Shown here: positions 1-6,943 of the stretch, one piece after another
Numbering within the stretch: position 1 is the first letter of the stretch
Layout of the letters: each line of letters starts with the position of its first letter
DNA from: CAINDI01 sp037127585
GTDB lineage: Bacteria > Verrucomicrobiota > Verrucomicrobiia > Palsa-1439
DNA length: 26,800 nucleotides
Assembly: GCA_037127585.1 (NCBI GenBank)
Contig: JBAXYB010000035.1
Location: 1 to 26,800, forward strand
Direction: 5' to 3'
The notes under the pieces: generated by a model
What the model was told of the DNA's origin: nothing
Databases searched by the model: none
What the model saw: the letters and a program-made list of their open reading frames with translations, nothing else
Made by a program: the position numbers and the translations under genes

Positions 1-1142
1 CCCAGGAAAATCCGGCCCATGTGTTTATCGATGTGCGGCATCGTCAACTTCATGAGCAGTTTGTCTTTCAGCATTCGACCCACGTGACAACACGTAAACA
101 GTTTCCCGTTGTAGTAATAGCCCACGATCTCATGCCACGTCTTGAGGTGATGAACCACTTCCCGTTCGTACCGCCGGAACGCCTCCGTCGTACCGGCCCC
201 GATGGCTTTGGCCAACGCGAAGGCGCTGCTCATCCCGATGAACAAGCCGCTGGAGAATACCGGGTCAATGAAACCCGCCGTGTCCCCCACCAGCGCCCAG
301 CCGTCGCCGAAGAGCCGACCGGAGACCAGTTGATAATTGGTATGCTCCATGACCGGCGTCAGCCGTTTCGAATCGCCGGCCACCGTGCGCAAAAATGAAT
401 CCTGCTTCAACAGATTGTCGTACCGTTCTTCCTTCGTCGTCCCGAATTTTGGCAGAAACTCCGAACCAATCACCACGCCGACCGACACGCGCCCCGGCAA
501 CGGAATCCGCCAACTCCAACCGTGATCGAGTTGCGACGAATGCACATAGCCATCTTGATACAAAACCGTCTGGTCAACGTGCGCGAACAACGCCGTATCT
601 TTTCGTCCGCCTTCCTGACTGGAAATCCCCAACAACTTCGGCAACATCCGGGCCCGGCCCGTCGCATCCACAATCAAATCCGGTTCGATACCGCCGGCCG
701 CCAGCGTCTCGCGGTTTAGGCGAACGCGATCCGTTCCGTCCACCCGTTCGATACCCGCAGCAAACTCGACAGTCTTCGCCCCGGCCCGGCGCGCCGCCTC
801 CAGCAACGTCGCGTCGAACTTGTCGCGCGGCACATTGTAGGCATACGGTGGAAACGAGCCGCAGAAGTTTGCGAACAGAAACGGAAAATCCAATCCGCCG
901 TCAAAATTAAAGCACGCCCCCGGCTTGTACTTGCCGAAACTGCGAACCTCATCTTCGACGCCCAGTTCTCGCAACATCAACACAATCGCCGGGACCAGTG
1001 ATTCCCCGACGATCAATGGCGCGCGCTTGGGCTGGTGGAAGATGACGACAGTCTTACCGGCGCGCGAGAGCAATGTCGCCAGCGAACTGGCCGCCGGCCC
1101 GGCGCCGATGATGGCCACACTTTGAATGTTCCGATTCGTCAT
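1..1142 (-). CDS. FAD-dependent oxidoreductase, flavin-dependent halogenase-like (3' part outside the window)
   Basis: About 380 residues are visible; the C-terminus lies beyond base 1. The N-terminus carries a Rossmann FAD-binding motif (IIGAGPAASSLA, residues 11-22), followed by GESLVP (46-51), a typical second FAD contact in the geranylgeranyl reductase/halogenase superfamily. KPGACF at 73-78 matches the KxGAxF segment whose lysine is catalytic in flavin halogenases. WSWRIP at 209-214 is the WxWxIP signature, and FIDPVFSSG (291-299) is the flavin-contact Fx(D)PxxSxG motif. Known halogenases use FADH2 from a partner reductase to chlorinate or brominate aromatic substrates; none of the visible sequence tells the substrate. 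The ATG at 1142 lies only 7 nt from a good -10 hexamer, so the mRNA may be leaderless. It could instead be a non-halogenating reductase of the same family. Family confidence is high, halogenase activity moderate. Confidence 0.8.
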   Translation of the reverse strand, partial: MTNRNIQSVAIIGAGPAASSLATLLSRAGKTVVIFHQPKRAPLIVGESLVPAIVLMLRELGVEDEVRSFGKYKPGACFNFDGGLDFPFLFANFCGSFPPYAYNVPRDKFDATLLEAARRAGAKTVEFAAGIERVDGTDRVRLNRETLAAGGIEPDLIVDATGRARMLPKLLGISSQEGGRKDTALFAHVDQTVLYQDGYVHSSQLDHGWSWRIPLPGRVSVGVVIGSEFLPKFGTTKEERYDNLLKQDSFLRTVAGDSKRLTPVMEHTNYQLVSGRLFGDGWALVGDTAGFIDPVFSSGLFIGMSSAFALAKAIGAGTTEAFRRYEREVVHHLKTWHEIVGYYYNGKLFTCCHVGRMLKDKLLMKLTMPHIDKHMGRIFL

Positions 1143-1149
1143 AGCGTGA

Positions 1150-1178
1150 GTTTTAGCAGTTGTCCGAATGGTTGGCAA
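1150..1178 (-). promoter_or_regulatory. Candidate sigma-70 promoter for the halogenase-like gene
   Basis: On the minus strand there is a -35 TTGCCA (1178-1173), a 17-bp spacer and a -10 TAAAAC (1155-1150). Seven bases separate the -10 from the ATG at 1142, so transcription would begin at or next to the start codon. Found by eye; the -10 lacks the final T. Confidence 0.4.
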
Positions 1179-1196
1179 AATGTCATTGTGATCAAA

Positions 1197-2477
1197 ATGA
1201 TTTCTTCCGTTCATGAAACTGAGCGCCTGGTTTTCTTCACGTTGGTCGAGTTGGTGGCGATTCTGTTCGTGGCGCGGCTCGCGGCGAAAGTGGCCCAATG
1301 GATCGGTCAACCGCGTGTCGTCGGCGAGATCGTGGGCGGATTAATCATCGGTCCGTCGTTGTTTGGCCGGTTATTCCCGAGCCAGTTTGACTACGTCTTT
1401 CATTCAATCCCGGCAACACCCCTGCTCATCTTGAGCCAGATCGGGCTGACGTTGCTGATGTTTCAAATCGGGCTGGAGTTTGATTTCACACATCTGAAGG
1501 AAAAGCAAAACCGCAACGCGATGGTCAGCGTTTCTGTCGCCGGCATCGTCTTACCGTTCGGATTGGGATGGTTCATCGGCGGTTGGTCGCATGCGTTCCT
1601 TGCCCCCGGTATCAACCTTTTGGGATACCGACTATTTTTGGCGGTCGCATTGTCGATCACGGCGATTCCCGTGTTGGGCCGCATTCTGATGGAGCTGGGG
1701 ATTACCAAGACCCGAATCGCCGCCATCGGCATCACGGCAGCGGCGTTGAATGATGTGATCGGCTGGTCGTTGTTGGCCATCGTCAGCGCGTTGACAACGG
1801 CGGAGTTTTCGGCGCTGACGTTTGTAGTGAAACTGGGGTTGCTCGCCGCGCATTTGCTTTTTTGTTTACTGGTCGTGCGCCCGCTGCTCCGCTGGGTCGT
1901 CACGAAGATGATGGGGACGAAAGAGCACGTGCCCCACGATCTGATGGCGCTCATCATCGGCCTGACGTTTCTTTCCGGCCTGATCACTTACAAGCTGGGC
2001 GTATTCGTAATCTTTGGCGGTTTTGTGGTCGGCGTGCTGTTGCATGATCAACACCGGTTCGCTGAGGCGTGGCAGAAATCTGTCTCCCACTTCGTGACGG
2101 TGTTTTTCCTGCCGATCTTTTTCACGTTTACCGGGCTCCGCACGAATGTGCATGGGCTGGACTCACCGTCGCTGTGGGGGTGGTGCTCAGTGATTATCGG
2201 GGCGGCGATGCTCGGCAAGTTCATCGGCTGTGGCGGGGCGGCGCGGGCTTGTGGTCTGAGTTGGGGCGATGCCGGCTGCTTGGGCATCATGATGAACACG
2301 CGGGGACTGATGGAGCTGGTCGTGATCAACGTCGGCTATGATCTGGGCGTTATACCGGCCAACGTGTTTACGATGTTGGTGCTGATGGCGGTCTGCACGA
2401 CGGTGATCACGGCCCCGCTGTTGCGAGTTTGCTTCCGGAAGGTTGGCTACAAGTACGAATTGCAATCGGATGTGTAG
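1197..2477 (+). CDS. CPA2-family cation/proton antiporter (Na+/H+ or K+/H+ exchanger)
   Basis: This 426-residue polytopic membrane protein has about twelve hydrophobic segments and no cytosolic RCK/TrkA-N domain. The start of the fold shows the CPA2 pattern: RLAAKVAQWIGQPRVVGEIVGGLIIGPS, where the GQPRVVGEI and GPS stretch forms the early helix-loop, followed by FQIGLEFDF (the F.iGLE motif of KefB/NhaS-type exchangers), ALSITAIPVLGRILMELG and AALNDVIGWSLLA, whose ND pair is the expected ion-binding site (given here in short overlapping pieces). NTRGLMELVVINVG near the C-terminus is also characteristic. I chose the ATG at 1197 because earlier in-frame starts would overlap the divergent neighbouring gene; no clear ribosome-binding site is seen. 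The protein should exchange Na+ or K+ for protons across the inner membrane. The ion specificity cannot be read from sequence. Confidence 0.88.
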   Translation: MISSVHETERLVFFTLVELVAILFVARLAAKVAQWIGQPRVVGEIVGGLIIGPSLFGRLFPSQFDYVFHSIPATPLLILSQIGLTLLMFQIGLEFDFTHLKEKQNRNAMVSVSVAGIVLPFGLGWFIGGWSHAFLAPGINLLGYRLFLAVALSITAIPVLGRILMELGITKTRIAAIGITAAALNDVIGWSLLAIVSALTTAEFSALTFVVKLGLLAAHLLFCLLVVRPLLRWVVTKMMGTKEHVPHDLMALIIGLTFLSGLITYKLGVFVIFGGFVVGVLLHDQHRFAEAWQKSVSHFVTVFFLPIFFTFTGLRTNVHGLDSPSLWGWCSVIIGAAMLGKFIGCGGAARACGLSWGDAGCLGIMMNTRGLMELVVINVGYDLGVIPANVFTMLVLMAVCTTVITAPLLRVCFRKVGYKYELQSDV

Positions 2478-2505
2478 TCGAACCCTTTATGGGTGCGCTT
2501 CGAAC

Positions 2506-2528
2506 GCAGGCATAAAGCCTGCGGCTAC
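2506..2528 (-). repeat. REP-like palindrome headed by GTAG, overlapping a stop codon
   Basis: Reading the minus strand there is GTAG (2528-2525), a 2-nt CC linker, then a perfect 6-bp stem GCAGGC/GCCTGC around the loop TTTAT. A GTAG tetranucleotide followed by a short palindrome is the hallmark of RAYT-associated REP sequences. The TAG inside GTAG is the stop codon of the adjacent outer-membrane protein gene. The hairpin also sits between two convergent genes and may help stop transcripts, although it has no U-tract. Confidence 0.65.
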
Positions 2529-4039
2529 AAATTGAAACCGACGCCGCCGGAGAATGTGGTGCCGCCACCCAAGTTTTTCTCCATACCACTGCGCTCGATG
2601 TTGAAGAATATCTTTCCCCACGGCCGGCGAACACCGCACTCAGCTGACCAATCCGGGATCTCATCGCCCATCGAGATGACGCCCCGGGCGTAGAGGACGT
2701 TGCCTTGAATCGTCGCAGCATCCCAGTTCAACCCGAGCTGGCCGGCAGGATTGCTCCGGTTGCGCGAATCGTACCAGCAATAGCCGAGCGTCGCGCGCCA
2801 ATCAAAATAGTTCAGGAATTCCGTCTTGCGATTGTACATGGTCGGATCGCGGTACGGCAAATCCCAGCCGAGCGTCTGGATGCGCAGCCGGGGGAAGATG
2901 TTTACACTGTTACGTTCCAAAACCGTTCCGGGTGGAACGCGCGCCGCGTCGGGTGCGAGCGCATGGCCGCTACGATGTTCGTAATCGCAGCCCAACACCA
3001 ACGGCTGCCCCTGCGAGACCGGCGACGCCAGCCCGATGGGCGTCTGGAGTCCGGGGCTGACGGAGTAGGTAATGTTGTCGTAGTCGCCATCGCGCTGTTC
3101 TTGCTGTGATTCATACCAGACGACGGCGGTGATCCGCTGTTCGCCAATCATGTAATCGTGGACTTCGGCATTCATCTCGAATGTCTGCACCGCGCGCGCG
3201 TTGCCGTAGCCGATGTCGTACTGCCCCCACACGACCGGCAAGATACCGGTGGGCCGTTCGTCGCGCGCTTTGAGGATTTTGTCCTGATCGAACTCGGCTT
3301 TCACCGAGACCCCGAGCAACAAGCCGGTATCGCGATCTTCAAAGAATGGGTTGTTATCCGTGTGATACCAGCGCGCCTCAAAGCGCACTTGATTACCATT
3401 CGCGCTGAGGACTTCGAGCACCGGCCCGATCTGGTACCGCGCACGAAACGCGGCACCGGCATTCGACGACTCGATATCGACCGCCAAACCCCAGGCCGGT
3501 TTGAAGGTACCGCCAAACGCTTCCTTGTCCTTCCCTTGCCAGATGCGCCACACGCCGTGCACGTTGGCCCACCAATCGGAATCCAATCGTTCGCGAGACA
3601 AATACCCCCCGCCGACGACCGACCATTCCAACCACGACCGGCCGCGCCCCGATCCAAATCCTCCGCCAACGACGTAAGCGCTTAATGACCCCGGTCGGTC
3701 TTCATACTGTGTCTGTTGGTAACCACCGACCGTGATGAACCGTGCTTGCTCACACAACGTGAGCTCCGCCGCCAACTCATAGCGTGCGTACAGCAACTGC
3801 GCCTGCGCGTTATCTTTGAGAAACGGCGTAGACTCCGCATACCGGTAAGCCACCGTGACCGGCTCGAGCCGCAATACCGGCAAGTCCAACCAGGATTCCG
3901 CAATATAACTGTGACTCCCCCCCGGTAACGCGCCAATCGTCGAACCGAATGACGGAGGCGGCGGATCTTCCGCGCGCACGAGGAGAGTCGCGAGTAGTAG
4001 CACCATTACAGACTGGAGACTTTGACGAAGGACGCTCAT
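2525..4039 (-). CDS. Exported protein, probable outer-membrane beta-barrel, function unknown
   Basis: The product has 504 residues and begins with a clear Sec signal peptide (MSVLRQSLQSVMVLLLATLL, then VRAEDPPPP with cleavage likely after VRA). The mature part is rich in alternating aromatic/polar strands with frequent Gly, Trp and Tyr (for example VVGGGFGSGRGRSWLEWSV and LNWDAATIQGNVLYARGVIS) and no long hydrophobic helix, the pattern of an outer-membrane barrel. It does not end in the usual terminal Phe but in GFNL, and its stop codon lies inside a REP-like repeat, so the original terminus may have been altered. It is monocistronic, convergent with the antiporter and divergent from the low-GC gene at 4204. 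I do not recognise a named family. Confidence that it is a real exported protein is high; the barrel assignment is an inference. Confidence 0.75.
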   Translation of the reverse strand: MSVLRQSLQSVMVLLLATLLVRAEDPPPPSFGSTIGALPGGSHSYIAESWLDLPVLRLEPVTVAYRYAESTPFLKDNAQAQLLYARYELAAELTLCEQARFITVGGYQQTQYEDRPGSLSAYVVGGGFGSGRGRSWLEWSVVGGGYLSRERLDSDWWANVHGVWRIWQGKDKEAFGGTFKPAWGLAVDIESSNAGAAFRARYQIGPVLEVLSANGNQVRFEARWYHTDNNPFFEDRDTGLLLGVSVKAEFDQDKILKARDERPTGILPVVWGQYDIGYGNARAVQTFEMNAEVHDYMIGEQRITAVVWYESQQEQRDGDYDNITYSVSPGLQTPIGLASPVSQGQPLVLGCDYEHRSGHALAPDAARVPPGTVLERNSVNIFPRLRIQTLGWDLPYRDPTMYNRKTEFLNYFDWRATLGYCWYDSRNRSNPAGQLGLNWDAATIQGNVLYARGVISMGDEIPDWSAECGVRRPWGKIFFNIERSGMEKNLGGGTTFSGGVGFNL

Positions 4040-4156
4040 AGAAGCGTTGTCGTATGTAGCTGTTTGCTAGACAAAAGCAAACCGAATTCTCAGTTTCATC
4101 TAAGCAATTCGACGTGTGGCAGATCGTGAGTACTAATTGTTATGAATCATTTGGTA

Positions 4157-4185
4157 TTGCCGCAATTCATAATTTTGCGTTAAAT
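4157..4185 (+). promoter_or_regulatory. Weak candidate promoter for the low-GC secreted protein gene
   Basis: TTGCCG (4157-4162), a 17-bp spacer and TTAAAT (4180-4185), each a 4/6 match, lie in an AT-rich divergent intergenic region (4040-4203). A GAGG at 4191-4194 is a reasonable ribosome-binding site nine bases before the ATG at 4204. AT-rich DNA produces such matches easily, so support is weak. Confidence 0.25.
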
Positions 4186-4203
4186 CACCAGAGGTTGGGA
4201 TAA

Positions 4204-4893
4204 ATGAAAAAACTTCTATCTATTACGATTCTTCTAGTCATTGGTTTTTGTGCTGTAGCAACGGCAAGACACAACAAAAACCCCTTGATGGCCTCAGACA
4301 CAGTAGTCTGGGCAGGGCTGGACTATTCCATGGTGCGAATGATCGGTACAAACGACTTTCAAATTCCGGACATGATTTTCCCCGGCATGTTAGAGAAATG
4401 GAATCAACTATTCCTTGATGAGAGAATCGAAAGTCTCGCAAAGACACTCAGGAAAAACGTAGCCATTGACATTGGTGCCGTTAGTGACAGAAACAAGACT
4501 GCGACGGCGGCACAAATAATCCTAACAGCCGACTCAAAGGATGTAGTTAAGGAATCCCACATCTCCCAGCAAGACATCGCCGCTGAGGTACAGTTCTATA
4601 AATTAAGCAAAACTAGCGGACTCGGTTTGGTGTTCATTGTCGATCGATTTGTCCACCGTGTTGTATGTCCGCCTTCTAGACTTGCGGCTCATGATCGCGT
4701 TGGTCTCAATCGCGCGAGAGACGAGGAGTATTCGAGTTGCGGTGCTGTTTATGTCGTCTTTTTCGATGTCGCCACTCGTGAAATAATTTCCAGTGACCGA
4801 GACCTTTCTTGTATCAACACCGGTGCCAACTTCCGCAACTTCTGGTTTGGCGTGATAAAGAATGCTGATAAGAACTTGGATAAATACCGGTAG
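4204..4893 (+). CDS. Secreted hypothetical protein, low GC, probably horizontally acquired
   Basis: The 229-residue product starts with a signal peptide (MKKLLSITILLVIGFCAVAT, cleavage near ATA-RH). The segment VVWAGLDYSMVRMIG near residues 34-48 and the C-terminal VYVVFFDVATREI followed by FRNFWFGVIKNADK resemble a widespread Bacteroidota secreted family with a YVVFFD-TR-(G)FRNYW pattern; this is from memory of the family's style, and its function is unknown to me. Between FIVDRF and VYVVFFD there is a stretch of about 30 residues, containing three cysteines, that looks like an insertion relative to that pattern. Base composition and codon use are visibly more AT-rich than in every neighbour, as is the upstream region, which supports transfer. 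It is followed three bases after the stop by the target duplication of a MITE-like element. Confidence 0.75.
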   Translation: MKKLLSITILLVIGFCAVATARHNKNPLMASDTVVWAGLDYSMVRMIGTNDFQIPDMIFPGMLEKWNQLFLDERIESLAKTLRKNVAIDIGAVSDRNKTATAAQIILTADSKDVVKESHISQQDIAAEVQFYKLSKTSGLGLVFIVDRFVHRVVCPPSRLAAHDRVGLNRARDEEYSSCGAVYVVFFDVATREIISSDRDLSCINTGANFRNFWFGVIKNADKNLDKYR

Positions 4894-4896
4894 TCT

Positions 4897-5049
4897 GTAG
4901 CTTCCGGGCGCAACTTGACACCACCACCAGAATCCGGCTGGGAAGTTGTGGGAGCGCCCTTCTGGGCGCGACCGGTTTGGTCATTTGAGCCAATCGCGCC
5001 CAGAAGGGCGCTCCCACAGTAACAGTGTCAAGATGCGCCCGTAGCTTCC
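4897..5049. mobile_element. 135-bp MITE-like palindromic element with 9-bp target duplication
   Basis: GTAGCTTCC occurs as a direct repeat at 4897-4905 and 5041-5049. Immediately inside are 16-bp terminal inverted repeats, 4906-4921 (GGGCGCAACTTGACAC) and 5025-5040, differing at one base. The interior holds a perfect 24-bp inverted repeat, 4948-4971 against 4994-5017, with a 22-nt loop. Each of these arms is itself a GGAG-headed hairpin (stem GCGCCC, loop TTCT, stem GGGCGC). There is no coding capacity, so any transposase would act in trans. It lies between two convergent genes, three bases after the upstream stop and two before the tyrS stop, and could act as a bidirectional terminator. Confidence 0.75.
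4948..5017. repeat. Inverted pair of GGAG-headed REP-like hairpins inside the 135-bp element
   Basis: On the plus strand GGAG (4951-4954) precedes GCGCCC-TTCT-GGGCGC. The same unit occurs on the minus strand at 5017-4994. The two copies are identical over 24 bp and face each other across the loop 4972-4993, the arrangement called a BIME in enterobacteria. Confidence 0.65.
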
Positions 5050-5051
5050 CA

Positions 5052-6212
5052 TCACACAACAAGCAGCTTGACGACCACGAGCTTGCCGGCTTTGAGGATT
5101 TGGCCGGTTTGGACGGTAAGCCGGGCTTTGTCGTCGGTAATTTTTTGGCCGTCGAGTGTGACGCCACCTTGTTGGATGAGCCGACGAACGTCGCCCCGGC
5201 TTTTGTACTTACCGGTCTTCTCGACGAGTTCGACGATCCAGTTTTCCGCCGGTACGGTCAGCGTTTCGGCAACTTCGGTGTAGTCGCGTTTGGAAAATTT
5301 CTGCTCGAACTCCGCCCGGGCTTGCGCGCCGGCAACTTCGCCGTGGTATTGGGCCACGAGCTTTTGGGCGAGCGTCTTCTTCACTTCCATCGGGTGACCG
5401 TCGGTTGGCGCATTGAAAAGCAGGGCGGACCACCGGGCCATGAGGGCGTCGCTGATGCTCATTGTCTTGCCGAAGATGTCAGTCGGGCTATCGCTGAGTC
5501 CGATGTAGTTACCCTTGCTCTTGGACATTTTCTCAACGCCATCGAGGCCTTCGAGAATCGGCAGCACCATGACGACTTGCGATTCCTGTTTGGCGTCTTT
5601 CTGCAGCGCACGTCCGACCATGTTGTTGAACAGTTGATCGGTGCCGCCGAGTTCGACGTCGGAACGAACGACAACGGAATCATGGCCCTGCATCAATGGA
5701 TACAAGAACTCGCTCACGGCGACATCGACGCCTTGCTGCATGCGTTCTTTGAAATCGTGCCGCTGCAAAATCTGCGCGGCACTCATCTGGGCGGTCAAGC
5801 GGAGCACGTCGGCGAAGTTCATCTTACCGAGCCATTCGCTGTTACGGCGGATTTCGAGTTTGTCGGGTGCCGTGTCAAGAATCTTGCCGGCTTGGTCGAA
5901 GTAGGTCTTGGCGTTCCGGTCAATCTGTTCGGTGGTGAGCATTGGCCGGGTTTTGTTCTGACCGGTCGGATCGCCGATGAGGGCGGTGTAATCGCCAATG
6001 ATGAGCACGGCTTTGTGGCCGAGGTCTTGGAATTGCCGGAGTTTTCGCAGGACAACGCTGTGGCCGATGTGCAAATCCGGCGAGGTCGGGTCGCAACCGA
6101 GTTTGATGCGGAGTGGCTGGTTCTTCTCGAGTTTCTTGAGCAGTTCCTCGCGCGTGACCACGGTCTCGCAGCCGGTGGTCAGCAACTCGAGTTGTTCAGT
6201 GGGTGATTTCAC
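5052..6212 (-). CDS. tyrS: Tyrosyl-tRNA synthetase
   Basis: The product charges tRNA-Tyr with tyrosine at the expense of ATP in the cytosol. It has 386 residues, within the normal range for the TyrZ-like bacterial class. The class I signatures are present: HIGH at 48-51 (CDPTSPDLHIGH) and KMSKS at 228-232. GDYTALIGDPTG (73-84) and VELGGTDQLFN (186-196) are tyrosine- and tRNA-site motifs of the family. An S4-like RNA-binding domain follows at about 325-380 (RRLIQQGGVTLDGQKI). The start is GTG at 6212: the encoded KSPTEQLELLTTG matches the usual TyrS N-terminus. It lies downstream of the toxin gene on the same strand, but this order may be secondary, since the toxin-antitoxin module looks inserted between rpsA and tyrS. 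Confidence 0.95.
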   Translation of the reverse strand: MKSPTEQLELLTTGCETVVTREELLKKLEKNQPLRIKLGCDPTSPDLHIGHSVVLRKLRQFQDLGHKAVLIIGDYTALIGDPTGQNKTRPMLTTEQIDRNAKTYFDQAGKILDTAPDKLEIRRNSEWLGKMNFADVLRLTAQMSAAQILQRHDFKERMQQGVDVAVSEFLYPLMQGHDSVVVRSDVELGGTDQLFNNMVGRALQKDAKQESQVVMVLPILEGLDGVEKMSKSKGNYIGLSDSPTDIFGKTMSISDALMARWSALLFNAPTDGHPMEVKKTLAQKLVAQYHGEVAGAQARAEFEQKFSKRDYTEVAETLTVPAENWIVELVEKTGKYKSRGDVRRLIQQGGVTLDGQKITDDKARLTVQTGQILKAGKLVVVKLLVV

Positions 6213-6238
6213 TGCGGTAAGTTTGTAGCGAATCTACC

Positions 6239-6260
6239 GAGAAAAGCCCACTGGTTTTTC
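6239..6260. repeat. 22-bp direct repeat, copy A (duplicate of the rpsA 3' end)
   Basis: The 22 bases match 6922-6943 at 21 positions in the same orientation. The single difference (6249 against 6932) changes the rpsA stop triplet TAG to TGG in this copy, so copy B in rpsA is the functional original. Copies A and B bracket the toxin-antitoxin genes exactly. Confidence 0.7.
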
Positions 6261-6272
6261 CTTCGATCAGCG

Positions 6273-6530
6273 TCAGTAGTGGTACCGGCAAGAAAGGATG
6301 ATCAGCGATTCTTCGGTGACTTTGTACACGAGGCGATGTTCGTCATTGATACGGCGCGACCAGCATCCTTTCAATGCGTGCTTGAGCGGTTCCGGTTTGC
6401 CAATGCCGCCGAACGGATCACGCAACGTTTCAACAATCAACCGGGTGAGCCGTTCAAAAAGCTTGGGGTCGTGCGTCGCCCACTCGGTGTAATCACGGAA
6501 CGCTTCCGCGTGAAACGTAACCGTCCTCAT
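6273..6530 (-). CDS. yoeB: Txe/YoeB-family toxin (ribosome-dependent mRNA endonuclease)
   Basis: The 85-residue protein matches the YoeB family over its whole length: RTVTFHAEAFRDYTEW at the start, GKPEPLKHALKGCWSRRIN in the middle and HRLVYKVTEESLIILSCRYHY at the end. YoeB proteins are RelE-fold RNases that cut mRNA in the ribosomal A site. The catalytic Arg of the SRRI segment and the terminal His-Tyr pair are intact, so the toxin should be active. The start codon overlaps the antitoxin stop in an ATGA arrangement, giving coupled translation. The usual family length is 84-90 residues. Its position between rpsA and tyrS, bracketed by direct repeats, marks it as accessory. Confidence 0.93.
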   Translation of the reverse strand: MRTVTFHAEAFRDYTEWATHDPKLFERLTRLIVETLRDPFGGIGKPEPLKHALKGCWSRRINDEHRLVYKVTEESLIILSCRYHY

Positions 6531-6751
6531 CGAAACGGCGTCTGGTCAGGCGTGACGAGATTGCGACCGGCTTCCAGGTCCGCCACGGCCTTCAACAGCC
6601 GCTCCCGGTTGGCGGGTGAGCGCAGGAGGTAGTCGGTCTCGTCGGCGTCTGAGACGGCAATCTCGATCTGCTTGTGACCGAAAGTCGACTTCAAGCCTTC
6701 GAGAAACTTGCTGTCGAGTTCGTCCGCGTTGAGCCGGTAAATGGTGTACAT
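6527..6751 (-). CDS. Antitoxin of the YoeB pair (YefM/RelB-like function)
   Basis: The 74-residue protein MYTIYRLNADELD... matches small proteins usually found directly upstream of Txe/YoeB toxins, with the segment ETDYLLRSPANRERLL (about 42-57), where the toxin-binding helix of YefM-type antitoxins carries a similar SxANxxRL core. It should neutralise the toxin and repress the shared promoter. Two starts are possible. The ATG at 6751 lies nine bases from a promoter -10 (leaderless). A GTG at 6760 has a GAGG seven bases upstream but would lie directly on the -10. I prefer the ATG because MYTIYRLN is the family-like N-terminus. It overlaps the toxin by ATGA. Confidence 0.85.
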   Translation of the reverse strand: MYTIYRLNADELDSKFLEGLKSTFGHKQIEIAVSDADETDYLLRSPANRERLLKAVADLEAGRNLVTPDQTPFR

Positions 6752-6760
6752 GACGGGCAC

Positions 6761-6789
6761 ACAGTAACCTCACCCACCGTCGCTGGCAA
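6761..6789 (-). promoter_or_regulatory. Candidate promoter of the toxin-antitoxin operon
   Basis: On the minus strand there is TTGCCA (6789-6784), a 17-bp spacer and TACTGT (6766-6761), which keeps the important T, A and final T of a -10. It lies after the rpsA terminator, giving the module its own transcription. It overlaps the alternative GTG start. Confidence 0.4.
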
Positions 6790-6872
6790 CTCCAGAACGG
6801 ACTCCGTCTTCACTTTGACGACTCTGACGGAAATGGCGCGATACCTAAACGACAGGCATCACGCCCTACAAA

Positions 6873-6910
6873 CAACAAACCCCGGCAAGTTACCTTGCCG
6901 AGGTTTGTTG
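6873..6910 (-). terminator. Rho-independent terminator of rpsA
   Basis: A 17-bp stem (6873-6889 with 6894-6910, one mismatch) with a 4-nt loop begins 20 bases after the rpsA stop. In the minus-strand RNA the 3' side is GC-rich near the loop and ends in a U-rich run (GGGGUUUGUUGUUUG). The A-rich 5' side makes it potentially bidirectional. Confidence 0.7.
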
Positions 6911-6921
6911 TGATTCCTATT

Positions 6922-6943
6922 GAGAAAAGCCTACTGGTTTTTC
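6922..6943. repeat. 22-bp direct repeat, copy B (3' end of rpsA including the stop codon)
   Basis: This copy contains the last codons and the TAG stop (6933-6931) of rpsA. It pairs with copy A at 6239-6260 (21/22 identical). The interval between them holds the terminator and the complete toxin-antitoxin operon. Confidence 0.7.

Noticed and set aside
2478..2500. Small ACCC/GGGT hairpin after the antiporter gene as a terminator
   Set aside because: The stem is only 4 bp and there is no U-tract; the adjacent REP-like hairpin is the stronger structure.
4906..5040. CRISPR or tandem-repeat array
   Set aside because: The repeats are inverted, occur once each and have no spacer periodicity; a MITE-like element fits fully.
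5025..6206. Long plus-strand open frame of 393 codons opposite tyrS
   Set aside because: It is the antisense shadow of a certain tRNA synthetase gene. GC-biased codons in tyrS suppress stops on the other strand, and the translation shows no family features.
6758..6760. GTG start for the antitoxin
   Set aside because: It has a well-spaced GAGG, but it would lie directly next to the candidate -10 and upstream of the predicted transcription start; the downstream ATG gives the family-like N-terminus. It remains possible if the promoter is elsewhere.
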